A stretch of DNA of 64,000 bases from Marinovum sp. GTDB taxonomy: Bacteria; Pseudomonadota; Alphaproteobacteria; Rhodobacterales; Rhodobacteraceae. Within the stretch, counting starts at the first letter, position 1, and each line of letters opens with the position of its first letter. The position numbers were made by a program, and so were the translations under genes. The notes beneath the pieces were generated by a model. The model had not been told where the DNA came from, did no database searches, and was given only the letters and a program-made list of their open reading frames with translations. Shown here piece after piece: positions 30,099-39,135 of the stretch. The stretch is taken from positions 1 through 64,000 of the forward strand of contig JAKVBH010000014.1 of the NCBI GenBank assembly GCA_022447495.1. The letters run 5' to 3'.

Positions 30099-30461
30099 TT
30101 ATCCTTTCAAGAGACCTAACTCGGCGCGGAATTTCTTGGGGAGCTTCTCCGCAACCAGCGCGTAGGAGACATCCAAATGTTGTTTGAGCGCGTCACGCCC
30201 GGCGGCTTCTGGATCGGTGATCTGCAACCAAGACATGCCGCGCGAGGCCAGATACGGCGCTGGTCTATACCCATCAGCCTCGACGAACAGCTCAAACACC
30301 AAGGGGGTCACTTTGAACGTGTAGGCCGCTTGCCCGCTGTTCCAGCCGCACACCGCAAAGAGCTTGCCCCCGACCTTCCAGACGTCTGAATTGCCCCATT
30401 GCACAACATGGGACGTGCCCGGCTTGGAACCGCAATAGGCGTTAAATTCGTCCCGCTTCAT
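30099..30461 (-). CDS. MmcQ/YjbR-family protein inside the TRAP operon
   Basis: 120-aa soluble protein of the MmcQ/YjbR fold: MKRDEFNAYCGSKPGTSHV at the start and VGGKLFAVCGW in the middle, with the C-terminal LKQHLDVSYALV. The CyaY-like fold is often called DNA-binding, but the function is unproven. ATG 30461 is chosen at the conserved MKRDEF; a longer frame extends 31 codons with no family match. It sits between the binding protein and the small permease. Confidence 0.88.
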   Translation of the reverse strand: MKRDEFNAYCGSKPGTSHVVQWGNSDVWKVGGKLFAVCGWNSGQAAYTFKVTPLVFELFVEADGYRPAPYLASRGMSWLQITDPEAAGRDALKQHLDVSYALVAEKLPKKFRAELGLLKG

Positions 30462-30605
30462 GGCAACGATGTAGGGCGGGATGGGACACGTCGCGAAAAT
30501 CATGAACCCCGCAGCGCTGCCTGAAATCAGAGATTTCAACGCGTTTCGAGGCACATTTATAATTATGCTTCATCGAAGTGCCTAAATCCCGCCCTAACAC
30601 ATGGG

Positions 30606-31622
30606 CTAGTTCGTTGCTTTGGCGTCTGCCAGGGTCGAAATCACCAGGTCGTAGAGCTCTTGGGCAGGCAGACCTTGTGCGGTCATGTCTGCAATCCAGG
30701 CGTCACGTGCCGGTGTCGCTGCCGCCGCGCGGAACGCGTCGATCACCTCAGGTGCGATGGTCACTTTTTGCACACCCTTCTCTTCGAGAACGCTGTCCCA
30801 ACGCTCCAGAAGAGCACCGTAATTCGCAAGGTAGTGGTCAATTGACTCAGGGATCGAGCTTTCCAGCGCTGCGCGGTGCTCATCAGAGAGCGCGTCCAAC
30901 GCGTCGGTGTTCACCACCACAGGGCAGTTCACGGTGCCTGGGTTGAGGTTGGCCGTCCACCAATCCGCTTCGTTGATTGTGCCAAAGCTCAGGTGTGCGT
31001 GCTGGGCAAAGGCAACTGTGTCCACAACACCGCTGTCCATGGCTTGGAAAGCTTCTGTCGCGGTCACAGATGTGGGAACAGCACCCACAGATTCAAAGGC
31101 TTTGCCAAGGCCGCCGGTCGCGCGCACGCGCATCCCTTGCATCTTCTCAAGCGTGTCACGTGGCTCGCCTGTGCCCACGATGTTGTATTGTGGCATGGGG
31201 CTGGTCATGATGATTTTGGCATTCCACTGGGCCATCTCATCGATCACGGCGGGATGTTCATAGACCGCGTGGCTCACAGCCACTTCCTGCTGCAGCGTTT
31301 CGGTGCCCAAGAAAGGCAACTCGAGCACTGTGATCGCCCGGTTCTTATCCCGGTGATACCCTGCGCAGAACTGAGCCATTTCAAAGGCGCCGATGGAGAT
31401 ACCATCGAGGTTTTCACGGTTCTTGGAGAGACCACCATAAGAGATATTCATGGTGAACTCGCCGCCGGTCTTTTCCGATACCAGCTCTGCCAATTTTTCC
31501 ACATGCTCAGTGAATGCACGCCGTTTGCCCCACAGGGACACATTCCATTCAGTGGCCGCCGCTTCGGACGCAAACGTCGCAATAATCGCCGCACCGACGA
31601 GTTTCGCCGTCATCTTCGTCAT
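30606..31622 (-). CDS. TRAP transporter substrate-binding protein (DctP family)
   Basis: 338-aa periplasmic solute receptor with a signal peptide (MTKMTAKLVGAAIIATFASEA, cleavage near AAA). Family features: the arginine of GMRVRATGGLGKAF, which usually clamps a carboxylate, and VVDTVAFAQHAHL. A carboxylate ligand is therefore likely, but identity is unknown. GGAGG lies 8 nt before ATG 31622. A palindromic operator-like site lies 45 nt upstream. Confidence 0.94.
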   Translation of the reverse strand: MTKMTAKLVGAAIIATFASEAAATEWNVSLWGKRRAFTEHVEKLAELVSEKTGGEFTMNISYGGLSKNRENLDGISIGAFEMAQFCAGYHRDKNRAITVLELPFLGTETLQQEVAVSHAVYEHPAVIDEMAQWNAKIIMTSPMPQYNIVGTGEPRDTLEKMQGMRVRATGGLGKAFESVGAVPTSVTATEAFQAMDSGVVDTVAFAQHAHLSFGTINEADWWTANLNPGTVNCPVVVNTDALDALSDEHRAALESSIPESIDHYLANYGALLERWDSVLEEKGVQKVTIAPEVIDAFRAAAATPARDAWIADMTAQGLPAQELYDLVISTLADAKATN

Positions 31623-31666
31623 TCAAATTTCCTCCCGTTGATCCAGCGGAGTACCCCGCCGGTATG

Positions 31667-31678
31667 TACCAAATGGTA
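31667..31678. promoter_or_regulatory. Operator-like palindrome upstream of the TRAP operon
   Basis: TACCAAATGGTA is a perfect inverted repeat (TACCA-AA-TGGTA) 45 nt upstream of the binding-protein ATG. This is the size and style of GntR- or LacI-type operators. No regulator gene is adjacent, so the partner is unknown. Confidence 0.35.
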
Positions 31679-31696
31679 GCAGCGCGCGCGCGCTGC
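31679..31696. repeat. Perfect 18-bp GC palindrome
   Basis: GCAGCGCGCGCGCGCTGC is self-complementary with an alternating CG core of 12 nt. It directly abuts the TACCA-AA-TGGTA site. It could form a cruciform or Z-DNA patch, or be a terminator-like structure for neither flanking gene. Confidence 0.6.
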
Positions 31697-31851
31697 GCAA
31701 GGGTTCTTGAATGCAAAGCACCATGGGGAGGCAACAGCCCATTCTCCCCTGCAAGAGAATGCCGCGATCCTCTAATTTTCGACACAAACGCGACGGAATC
31801 TTCATTTATTTTCGCTTCAAGTAACCTTGGTACTCGTAGAAAGTTCTGTCC

Positions 31852-33093
31852 ATGCCGCGCATTACAACGGTGTTTCTTCTCACATTCGGTCTTTTCTTGG
31901 CCTCCGATGGGCCGTGGAGTGTATCCAAGGCCAATGCCCAATCCGACACGATCATGCGCGCTGGTCCGGTTGAGCTTCCGCTGGGACTCACTGCGCAGTC
32001 TACGCCTCTGTTGCCAGCGCCGGTTTGGGTTGGCCTAACGACAGATGGCTTGCCTGCCGTGTTGGTGATTGACCAGACGGGTCCCGAAGGCGCTGTGGGT
32101 GTTTTGATGGCGATTTATGGCCAGACCTGGCGCCGCGGTATTGGCATTGCAAAACCAGGTAAACTGACTTTTCGGCTACAGGATCGAGATTGGTCAGGCT
32201 CACTCGGTGCCTATGGCTCATTGCAGCTTATGGCTAAAGACCGCTGGCAGGGGATCAACTTCTCCCCCAGTTCATTAGAGGTCATCACATCGGCGGATTG
32301 GATCGACGATTTTCATGGGGCCGAAGAGATCATGCTGGCGGGACCCTTGGAACCAGACGGGACACCAACCGCCCTAAAGACCTTGATCTACAGCCCTCCC
32401 GGGCCGGGACCTTTTCCCTTGGCCGTGCTGAACCATGGATCCACTGATTCAGGGAATGACTCTTTGGCCAATCAACGCGTTTGGACACAACGGCACCTTG
32501 CCGAGATGTTGGTGGAACGCGGCTATCTGGTGGCGGTGCCACAGCGGCGGGGACGCGGTGGATCAAGCGGCGTCTATGGCGAAGGGCTCTCGAGCACTCC
32601 GGGGATGGGGTATAGCTGCGACCGCAGCATCGCGATCGAGGGCTTCGAACGCGGGATCGAAGACATCAATGCAGCCATCGCCAGTCTTCGCGACTTACCA
32701 TCCGTGTCCGACGCACCGGTTTTGATGATCGGCAATTCTCGTGGCGGCGCCTTGTCCATGGCCTATGCGGGTCATGCGCCCGATATGGTCAGCGGCGTCA
32801 TCAACGTGGTTGGCGGTTGGGTAGAAGAAGCCTGCGAAGAAGCATACGCTATCAACCACCACGTCTTATCGGATGCACACGCCTTTCAAGGACCCAACCT
32901 CTGGCTCTATGGAAATGGCGATACGGTTTATTCAGCTCGCCACAGCCACGCTTTGTTTGCAGCCTATCGCACAGCCGGGGGGCAAGGCACCTATCTTCAA
33001 GCAGACCTGCCCTGGGACGGAAGCGGTCATATGATCCTCTCCTACCCCAAAATCTATCACGAAGAGATCGCCGCGTTTCTCGACGATCTTTAA
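31852..33093 (+). CDS. Exported alpha/beta hydrolase (dienelactone-hydrolase-like)
   Basis: 413-aa protein with a signal peptide (ITTVFLLTFGLFLAS, cleavage near ANA-QS), a ~130-residue unrecognised N-terminal domain, and a C-terminal alpha/beta hydrolase domain. That domain has nucleophile elbow MIGNSRGGAL, acid in YGNGDTVYS and histidine in GSGHMILS. Acts in the periplasm; substrate unknown. Its TAA overlaps the convergent amidase TAA (TTAA). Confidence 0.78.
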   Translation: MPRITTVFLLTFGLFLASDGPWSVSKANAQSDTIMRAGPVELPLGLTAQSTPLLPAPVWVGLTTDGLPAVLVIDQTGPEGAVGVLMAIYGQTWRRGIGIAKPGKLTFRLQDRDWSGSLGAYGSLQLMAKDRWQGINFSPSSLEVITSADWIDDFHGAEEIMLAGPLEPDGTPTALKTLIYSPPGPGPFPLAVLNHGSTDSGNDSLANQRVWTQRHLAEMLVERGYLVAVPQRRGRGGSSGVYGEGLSSTPGMGYSCDRSIAIEGFERGIEDINAAIASLRDLPSVSDAPVLMIGNSRGGALSMAYAGHAPDMVSGVINVVGGWVEEACEEAYAINHHVLSDAHAFQGPNLWLYGNGDTVYSARHSHALFAAYRTAGGQGTYLQADLPWDGSGHMILSYPKIYHEEIAAFLDDL

Positions 33094-34502
33094 CCCGGTT
33101 TGATTTGGGCATACCCGCTCATGTCTGGGGCCGGCATGCGCCCGAATTGGTGCCACTCCATTGCAAGCCGGATTAACAAGTCTTCACGGCCCGGCGCGGC
33201 CAACACTTGGAATCCAAAGGGTAGCCCTTGATCCAGCCCCGCAGGCAAAGCGATCGCTGGAACGCCAGCAAGCGAGGCCGGGATCACGCATTCCATCCAA
33301 CGGTGATACGTGTCCATCTCGACGCCATTGATCTCGGACGGCCAGGTTTGCGTCACGTCATACGGTCGCACCTGCGCCGCGGGCAGAATAAGGGCATCGA
33401 ACTTCTCCCAAAGACCGGCTAGGCACCGGAACCAATCCGAACGGATGGCCGACGCAGCCAAGATATCGTCCACAGTCAACGTTTTGGCCTTTGCCAATTC
33501 TTGGTCTGCTTGTCCATTGAGCGTGTGACCTGCCGCGACGAGTGGTGACAGGCCCCCGTGCACCAACATGGCCCGCAGATGGGTCCACGATTGCCAGAGC
33601 ACCTCTCGAGACATCGGCGGCGCGATTGGATCGACGCCGTGACCACACGCGCCAAACCCGGATAAAGCACCCTCATAGGCCGCCAGGAGACCGTGCTCCA
33701 TGGTCCAAGCCCCACCCCAATCCCCAACCCAGCCCAGGCGAAGCTTGGATAACGGTGCGTCTAGCTTTGGAAGGACCGGATCAAGCGGCTGCGCGTCTGG
33801 AACGCGGGGATCTGGACCCGACATGACATCGAGAAGAAGCGCCAAGTCAAGTGGATCTCGCGCCATAGGCCCCAAGGTCGAGAGCGTCGCCAAGAACGCC
33901 TCTCCGACAGGATCCCGCGGCACGCGACCCACGGTCGGACGAATCCCGAAGACGCCGTTCCAAACCGCCGGGTTGCGCAGGCTGCCCATCATGTCGGAGC
34001 CATCGGCAATCGAGACGATACCGGAAGCCAAAGCAACACCCGCGCCCCCGGAACTGCCTCCTGCGCTGCGTGTCGGGTCGTAGGGGTTGCGGGTCGGGCC
34101 AAAGAGACGGTTGGTGGTGTGTGATCCCAAACCAAATTCGGGCGAATTTGTTTTGCCAAAGACCACAGCTCCAGCACCGCGCAAACGCGCGATGACCAGA
34201 TCATCCTCGACGGGCGTCATCTCAGCAAAAAATGGGGCGCCTTGGGTCGTTGGAAACCCTGCCGCGTTGGCCAAGTCTTTCACGGCCAGAGGCAACCCGT
34301 GCAGCGGTCCATCGTTCGGTTTCGCGTCTGCCGCCCGCGCCCGCGCCATTGCCTCCTCCCGTGGCAGCACCGAAACCACCGCATTGAGCGTGCCGTTCAC
34401 CGCCTCCATCCTATCGTAGGTCGCAGCCATGAGCGTTTCGGCGGTGAGTGTCCCGGCTTTAATCGCGGCAACCTGCTCTCTCGCGGTGGATGGGATGTGC
34501 AT
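33090..34502 (-). CDS. Amidase of the amidase-signature (GatA-like) family
   Basis: 470-aa Ser-cisSer-Lys hydrolase. Catalytic Lys in LPLAVKDLANAAG near residue 75 and the serine-rich signature SAGGSSGGAGVALASG near 145. No GatB/GatC neighbours, so a stand-alone amidase rather than the tRNA amidotransferase subunit. Substrate unknown. Convergent with the exported hydrolase. Confidence 0.92.
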   Translation of the reverse strand: MHIPSTAREQVAAIKAGTLTAETLMAATYDRMEAVNGTLNAVVSVLPREEAMARARAADAKPNDGPLHGLPLAVKDLANAAGFPTTQGAPFFAEMTPVEDDLVIARLRGAGAVVFGKTNSPEFGLGSHTTNRLFGPTRNPYDPTRSAGGSSGGAGVALASGIVSIADGSDMMGSLRNPAVWNGVFGIRPTVGRVPRDPVGEAFLATLSTLGPMARDPLDLALLLDVMSGPDPRVPDAQPLDPVLPKLDAPLSKLRLGWVGDWGGAWTMEHGLLAAYEGALSGFGACGHGVDPIAPPMSREVLWQSWTHLRAMLVHGGLSPLVAAGHTLNGQADQELAKAKTLTVDDILAASAIRSDWFRCLAGLWEKFDALILPAAQVRPYDVTQTWPSEINGVEMDTYHRWMECVIPASLAGVPAIALPAGLDQGLPFGFQVLAAPGREDLLIRLAMEWHQFGRMPAPDMSGYAQIKPG

Positions 34503-34512
34503 GACGTGCTCC

Positions 34513-35742
34513 TTATTTTCGGCGCAAGGGCGCGACAGCGCGATCCGCCAATGACCACGCCATCAGCCCGTCACGAATGCCTTCCACTAGAACCCCACGC
34601 CAAACCGGATCGTTTAGCCGTTCAAGTTCAGCGCCGGTGGAAAGAAAGCCCGCTTCGACCAGGATCGACGGAATGTCGGCGGACTTCAGAACGGAAAACC
34701 CCGCGGATTGCAGCGGGCGTTTGTGCATCCTAACGCCAGAGTTCTGAATGCCGCCGACAACGGCTTGCGCCAACATATCGCTGCGCTGCGCGCTGTCTTG
34801 GCGCGCCAAGTCGATCAAGGTCCGGGCCACTTCATCATCGGCACCGGACAAATCAATGCCTGCCAGCAACTCGCCACGCTCATGGCGTTCGACCAAGGCA
34901 ATCCCCGCCTCATCCATCGCGCTGTCGGAAAGGGCATAGACGCTTGCGCCATGGGCCACGCCCTGGGCCAAAGCATCGGCGTGGAGCGAGACGAATGCAT
35001 GGGCACCCGCTTGAGCCGCAATCGCAATGCGCCGTTCCAAAGACACAAAATCATCGGCACGCCGAGTGAGCACAACCCGCACATTCCCGGACCGAATAAG
35101 CACCTCTTCGAGCTCCAAGGCCAATTGCAAAACGATATCAGATTCCCGAAACCCCTGACGCATGGCGCCGGGATCGATTCCGCCGTGACCGGGGTCCAAA
35201 ACCACCGTGAAGACATCTGGCAACGGCGCAGGTTCTCCCAGTATGATTGGCCCATCGACAACCCAATTCGGATCATCCGGTACGCCTGCGGAGGCATCAA
35301 AGGTCACTTGCTCAACTTCGCGCAAAGCAAGGGTCAATTGGGCACGCGACCCTTCTTCTACGACGCGCAACTCGGCGGTTTCTACATCGAGTGGGACGTT
35401 TAACTCCAAAACCATGCGCGACCACCCTGCCCTCAGCGGCCCAGCATACGCTCCTTTTACAGCATCGGATTGATCGAAGGCACCAAGATCAAAGCTTCGA
35501 AAATCCACCTCGCGGAAATCGAGCACCAAACGATTGGGCTTTGCCACGGTAAAGACGCGCCACGGCACGCCTGTGCTCAAAGCCAGATCAAACTGAACCG
35601 GGCCTATCCAAGGATCGCGGATTTCACTTCCGTCTTGCATGGCACGCGCTTGCGCACCAAAGGCCTGCGCAAACGCGCCAGGCGCCCATAACGCCAAGCT
35701 CAGCATCATTAAAAAGGTGAAGCGTAGGAGACCGCGGCCCAT
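34513..35742 (-). CDS. N-acetylmuramoyl-L-alanine amidase (AmiC-like)
   Basis: 409-aa periplasmic cell-wall amidase that cleaves septal peptidoglycan during division. Signal peptide (FTFLMMLSLALWAPGAFAQA), AMIN domain (about residues 35-150), then Amidase_3 with zinc ligands in DPGHGGIDPGA, RESDIVLQ and SLHADAL and the catalytic Glu in VEAGFLST. ATG 35742 starts the signal peptide; an upstream GTG at 35796 overlaps the preceding stop and cannot be excluded because no clear ribosome-binding site is seen for either. Confidence 0.9.
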   Translation of the reverse strand: MGRGLLRFTFLMMLSLALWAPGAFAQAFGAQARAMQDGSEIRDPWIGPVQFDLALSTGVPWRVFTVAKPNRLVLDFREVDFRSFDLGAFDQSDAVKGAYAGPLRAGWSRMVLELNVPLDVETAELRVVEEGSRAQLTLALREVEQVTFDASAGVPDDPNWVVDGPIILGEPAPLPDVFTVVLDPGHGGIDPGAMRQGFRESDIVLQLALELEEVLIRSGNVRVVLTRRADDFVSLERRIAIAAQAGAHAFVSLHADALAQGVAHGASVYALSDSAMDEAGIALVERHERGELLAGIDLSGADDEVARTLIDLARQDSAQRSDMLAQAVVGGIQNSGVRMHKRPLQSAGFSVLKSADIPSILVEAGFLSTGAELERLNDPVWRGVLVEGIRDGLMAWSLADRAVAPLRRK

Positions 35743-35792
35743 ATCGTTGTGGTGTTTGTTTATGTGCTCTTTGGTGGTCAGCCTAGCAAATC

Positions 35793-36941
35793 TCACCCCG
35801 CACGACGAGCCATAAAGCGTTCAAGCCGCGCCAGACCTTCGCGGATATCCTCGGTGCTGCGCGCATAGGAGAACCGCAAGGTCTTGCGGCCGCGCACAGG
35901 ATCAAAGTCGACACCGGGGGTCACCGCCACGCCTGCCTCCTGCAAAATTTCTTTTGCAAAGGCCAGGGAATCATCGGTGTAGGCGGAAACATCGACATAG
36001 ACATAAAAGGCGCCATCAGGCGGAGCAAAACGGTCGAACCCAGCTTTTGGCAATCCCTCGATCATCAAACGGCGGTTCTCAGAATAGACAGCCAGGTTGC
36101 TTTGCAACTCCTCATCACATTCCATCGCCGCGAGGGCGGCGACTTGGGCCACATGTGGAGCGCAGATGAACATGTTCTGCGCCAGGCGTTCGACCTGGCG
36201 GACATGGTCCTGCGGCACCACCATCCACCCCACGCGCCATCCGGTCATGGAATAGTATTTGGAAAACGAGTTGATGACATAGACATCGTCACTGATTTCA
36301 AGCGCAGAGACGGCGCGGGCCTCATATTCAATGCCATGATAAATCTCGTCCGAGATAAATGCCGCCCCCTTTGCTAGCGCCGCAGTGATAAGCGCCGCCA
36401 GCCCGTCGCGATCAAGCATGGTCCCGGTTGGGTTTGCCGGAGAGGCGACCATCACGCCTTGATAGTCCAATGCCGCCAAATCCGCCGGTGTGGGCTGCAG
36501 ACGCGCGGCATCCGCCGTTTCAATGTCAAGCGGTTTGAGGTTCAAGGCTTTCAAAATTTGCCGGTATGACGGATATCCGGGTGCTCCAATGGCCACGCGA
36601 TCTCCGGCATCAAAGAGTGACGTGAACGCCAAAACGAAAGCCCCCGAGGAGCCAGGCGTGACCACAACACGGGATGGATCTATCTCAACACCGTGGCGAT
36701 CGGCGTAAAGCCGCGCAATGCGCGCCCGCAGCTGAGGCAATCCCAAGGCGACCGTGTAGCCCATGGCATCCTGCCCCATAGCCTCGGCCACGGCGTCTCG
36801 TGCGCCTTGTGGCGCTGGTGTTCCGGGCTGACCGACTTCCATATGGATGATGTGATGGCCGCCGACCTCACGCTGGCGCGCAGCCTCCATGACATCCATC
36901 ACAATGAAGGGATCGACGGCTCCACGGCTTGAGTTTCGCAT
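35793..36941 (-). CDS. Class I/II pyridoxal-phosphate aminotransferase
   Basis: 382-aa fold-type I aminotransferase. PLP-binding lysine in NSFSKYYSMTGWRVGW near residue 235, conserved NPTGT around 165 and the arginine for the substrate carboxylate in LRFSYARST near 360. Substrate not deducible. ATG 36941 is set by GAGGAAGCG just upstream. Divergent from the M48 protease. Confidence 0.92.
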   Translation of the reverse strand: MRNSSRGAVDPFIVMDVMEAARQREVGGHHIIHMEVGQPGTPAPQGARDAVAEAMGQDAMGYTVALGLPQLRARIARLYADRHGVEIDPSRVVVTPGSSGAFVLAFTSLFDAGDRVAIGAPGYPSYRQILKALNLKPLDIETADAARLQPTPADLAALDYQGVMVASPANPTGTMLDRDGLAALITAALAKGAAFISDEIYHGIEYEARAVSALEISDDVYVINSFSKYYSMTGWRVGWMVVPQDHVRQVERLAQNMFICAPHVAQVAALAAMECDEELQSNLAVYSENRRLMIEGLPKAGFDRFAPPDGAFYVYVDVSAYTDDSLAFAKEILQEAGVAVTPGVDFDPVRGRKTLRFSYARSTEDIREGLARLERFMARRAG

Positions 36942-37000
36942 CGCTTCCTCTCTATCCTGCCTCAAGACCTGACGTTTCCCCCAAGACGAGGCACCCGTCA

Positions 37001-38323
37001 ATGCACCTCTTACGCTGCTTTTTTGCAGTTCTGGCGACGACGCTAGCACTTCAGTTCGCAGCTGCACCGGCACAGGCCCGCGGGCTGATCCGAGACGCTG
37101 ATATCGAGCACGCACTGCGCCAATTGGCGGCCCCGGTTTTGCGGGCCGCGGGGCTCAACTCACGACAAGTCCGGATTTTGATTGTGAACGACACGTCGCT
37201 CAACGCGTTTGTGGCCGATCACCGGCATATCTTTTTAAACGCTGGGCTGATTATGAAGCTGGAGAATGCGCGATCGCTTCAGGCTGTGATCGCACATGAG
37301 GCTGCGCACATCACCAATGGCCACATCACACGTCGCGCCGGCAACGCGCGTGCTGCGCGAACCGCAGCTGGCTTGGGCATCGCTCTTGCCGCTGCGGCGG
37401 CCGCAGCAGGGGGACCATCGGACGCCGCTGCAGGCCTTGCCATTGGCACGCAATCCGCAGCGTTTCGCAGCTTCCTGTCCCATACACGGGCCGAAGAGGC
37501 CTCCGCGGATCTCTCTTCCTTGCGGACGCTCGTAAACGCCGGGATCGACCCGCGCGGCGCGCTAGAGGTTCAAAAGCTGTTCCAAGGTCAGGAATTGCTC
37601 ACCACAGGGCGACAGGACCCCTATGTGCGCTCCCACCCTCTTACACGGGACCGCATCCGCGCGACCGAAGGGTTTGTGGCGGGCATCAAGACCACGTTCC
37701 CGGATCGCCCCACCGATACCTATTGGTACGAACGCGCCAAGGGCAAACTGTCCGCCTTTATCCGCGCGCCGAAATGGACGCTGCGTCGTGCGAAATCCTC
37801 TCCCACAGCCGATATCCGCGACATGCGCGAAGCCATCGCCTATCATCGCCAGTCGAACCTGCCTAAGGCGCTCAAAGAAATCAACGCGGCCATCGGACGC
37901 CGTCCCAACGACCCGTTCTTACTCGAGCTTAAAGGCCAGTTCCTGCTCGAAGGACGCCGGTTCGCGGACGCGGCACGTATCTATGGCCAGGCGGCCAAAA
38001 TGGCTCCGGGCGAAGCGCTTATTCTCGGCGGATTGGGCCGCGCGCAGCTGGCTGTAGGACAGGTTTCCTCCGCGTTGCGGACCCTGGAAACCGCTCGAGG
38101 ACGCGATTTCTCAGATCCGCGCATCCTGCGAGACTTGGCCGTAGCCTACGCCAAGTCCGGGCAAAATGGCATGGCTTCGCTGGTCACAGCCGAACGCTAT
38201 GCGCTCTCCGGACGTCTCAAAGATGCACGCATTCATGCACAACGCGCCCAAGGTTTGCTTGCCGAAGGGTCCGGCCCTTGGCAGCGTGCCCAGGATGTGC
38301 TCTCTGCCACGCGACGACTTTGA
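37001..38323 (+). CDS. M48-family periplasmic metalloprotease with TPRs (BepA-like)
   Basis: 440-aa exported protease. Signal peptide from ATG 37001 (CFFAVLATTLALQFAAAPAQA); zinc motif HEAAH at residues 99-103 with the third ligand in EEASADLSSLRTL. The C-terminal ~150 residues form TPR-like repeats (LPKALKEINAAIGRRPNDPFLLEL). Architecture matches BepA/YfgC, which helps outer-membrane protein assembly or degrades stalled LptD. GAGG precedes the ATG. Followed after 11 nt by the DsbA-like gene. Confidence 0.9.
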   Translation: MHLLRCFFAVLATTLALQFAAAPAQARGLIRDADIEHALRQLAAPVLRAAGLNSRQVRILIVNDTSLNAFVADHRHIFLNAGLIMKLENARSLQAVIAHEAAHITNGHITRRAGNARAARTAAGLGIALAAAAAAAGGPSDAAAGLAIGTQSAAFRSFLSHTRAEEASADLSSLRTLVNAGIDPRGALEVQKLFQGQELLTTGRQDPYVRSHPLTRDRIRATEGFVAGIKTTFPDRPTDTYWYERAKGKLSAFIRAPKWTLRRAKSSPTADIRDMREAIAYHRQSNLPKALKEINAAIGRRPNDPFLLELKGQFLLEGRRFADAARIYGQAAKMAPGEALILGGLGRAQLAVGQVSSALRTLETARGRDFSDPRILRDLAVAYAKSGQNGMASLVTAERYALSGRLKDARIHAQRAQGLLAEGSGPWQRAQDVLSATRRL

Positions 38324-38334
38324 AGGGGTACGCA

Positions 38335-39087
38335 ATGTCCAAACGTTTGATCTCCACTGCAACTGCTCTTGCCGTGCTGAGCACGCCTGTTGCTGCATTT
38401 GACCTTGATGCAATGTCAAAAGCGGAGCGAGACGCCTTTGGTAAAGCAGTGCGCGGCTACCTTCTGGAAAACCCAGAAGTGATCATGGAGGCCGTGCGGG
38501 TCTTAGAGGATCGTCAAGCCGCCGAGACCGCGCAAAACGACGTCGCCATGGTGGAGGCCCACAAGGCCGCGCTATTTGACGACGGCTATTCCTATGTAGG
38601 CGGCAACCCCGACGGCGACGTCACGATCGTAGAGTTCGTCGATTATCGCTGCGGTTTCTGCAGACGCGCCCATGACGAAGTCGCAGAGCTCATCGCATCG
38701 GACAGAAACATTCGTATCATCACCAAAGAATTTCCGATCCTCGGGCCTGACTCGCAGGCCTCCTCAGAATTCGCCATAGCCGTCAAACATGTCGCGGGTT
38801 TGGACGCCTACAAACGAGCAAGCGACGCGCTGATCCGTCTTAAAGCCGAGATGAACGAAGCCGCGATGCGCCGCTTGGCCAACACACTCAGCGTGGATGC
38901 TGACGCCGTGCTCAACGCGATGAAATCCGACAAGGTAAAAGCGGAGATCGCGCAGACCCGTGCTTTGGCACAAAGTCTGCAGATCAACGGCACACCGACT
39001 TTTGTTTTTGGGGACCAATTAGTGCGCGGCTACAAATCTCTGGCAGAGATGCGCCAGTTCGTAGCTGACGCACGCGAAGACAGTTAA
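38335..39087 (+). CDS. DsbA-family thiol oxidoreductase
   Basis: 250-aa periplasmic thioredoxin-fold protein. Short signal (RLISTATALAVLSTPVAAF), an N-terminal helical extension as in ScsC/Com1-like proteins, active site DYRCGFCRRAHDE near residue 105, and cis-proline loop NGTPTFVFG. The extension suggests a trimerising ScsC-type isomerase, which could pair with the DsbD-like protein at 21596. ATG 38335 follows GAAGGGG. Confidence 0.9.
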   Translation: MSKRLISTATALAVLSTPVAAFDLDAMSKAERDAFGKAVRGYLLENPEVIMEAVRVLEDRQAAETAQNDVAMVEAHKAALFDDGYSYVGGNPDGDVTIVEFVDYRCGFCRRAHDEVAELIASDRNIRIITKEFPILGPDSQASSEFAIAVKHVAGLDAYKRASDALIRLKAEMNEAAMRRLANTLSVDADAVLNAMKSDKVKAEIAQTRALAQSLQINGTPTFVFGDQLVRGYKSLAEMRQFVADAREDS

Positions 39088-39135
39088 GCGAGGATCACCC
39101 GAGCGAGTCTAAACTTTTGTCAGTCGGCCAACCTT

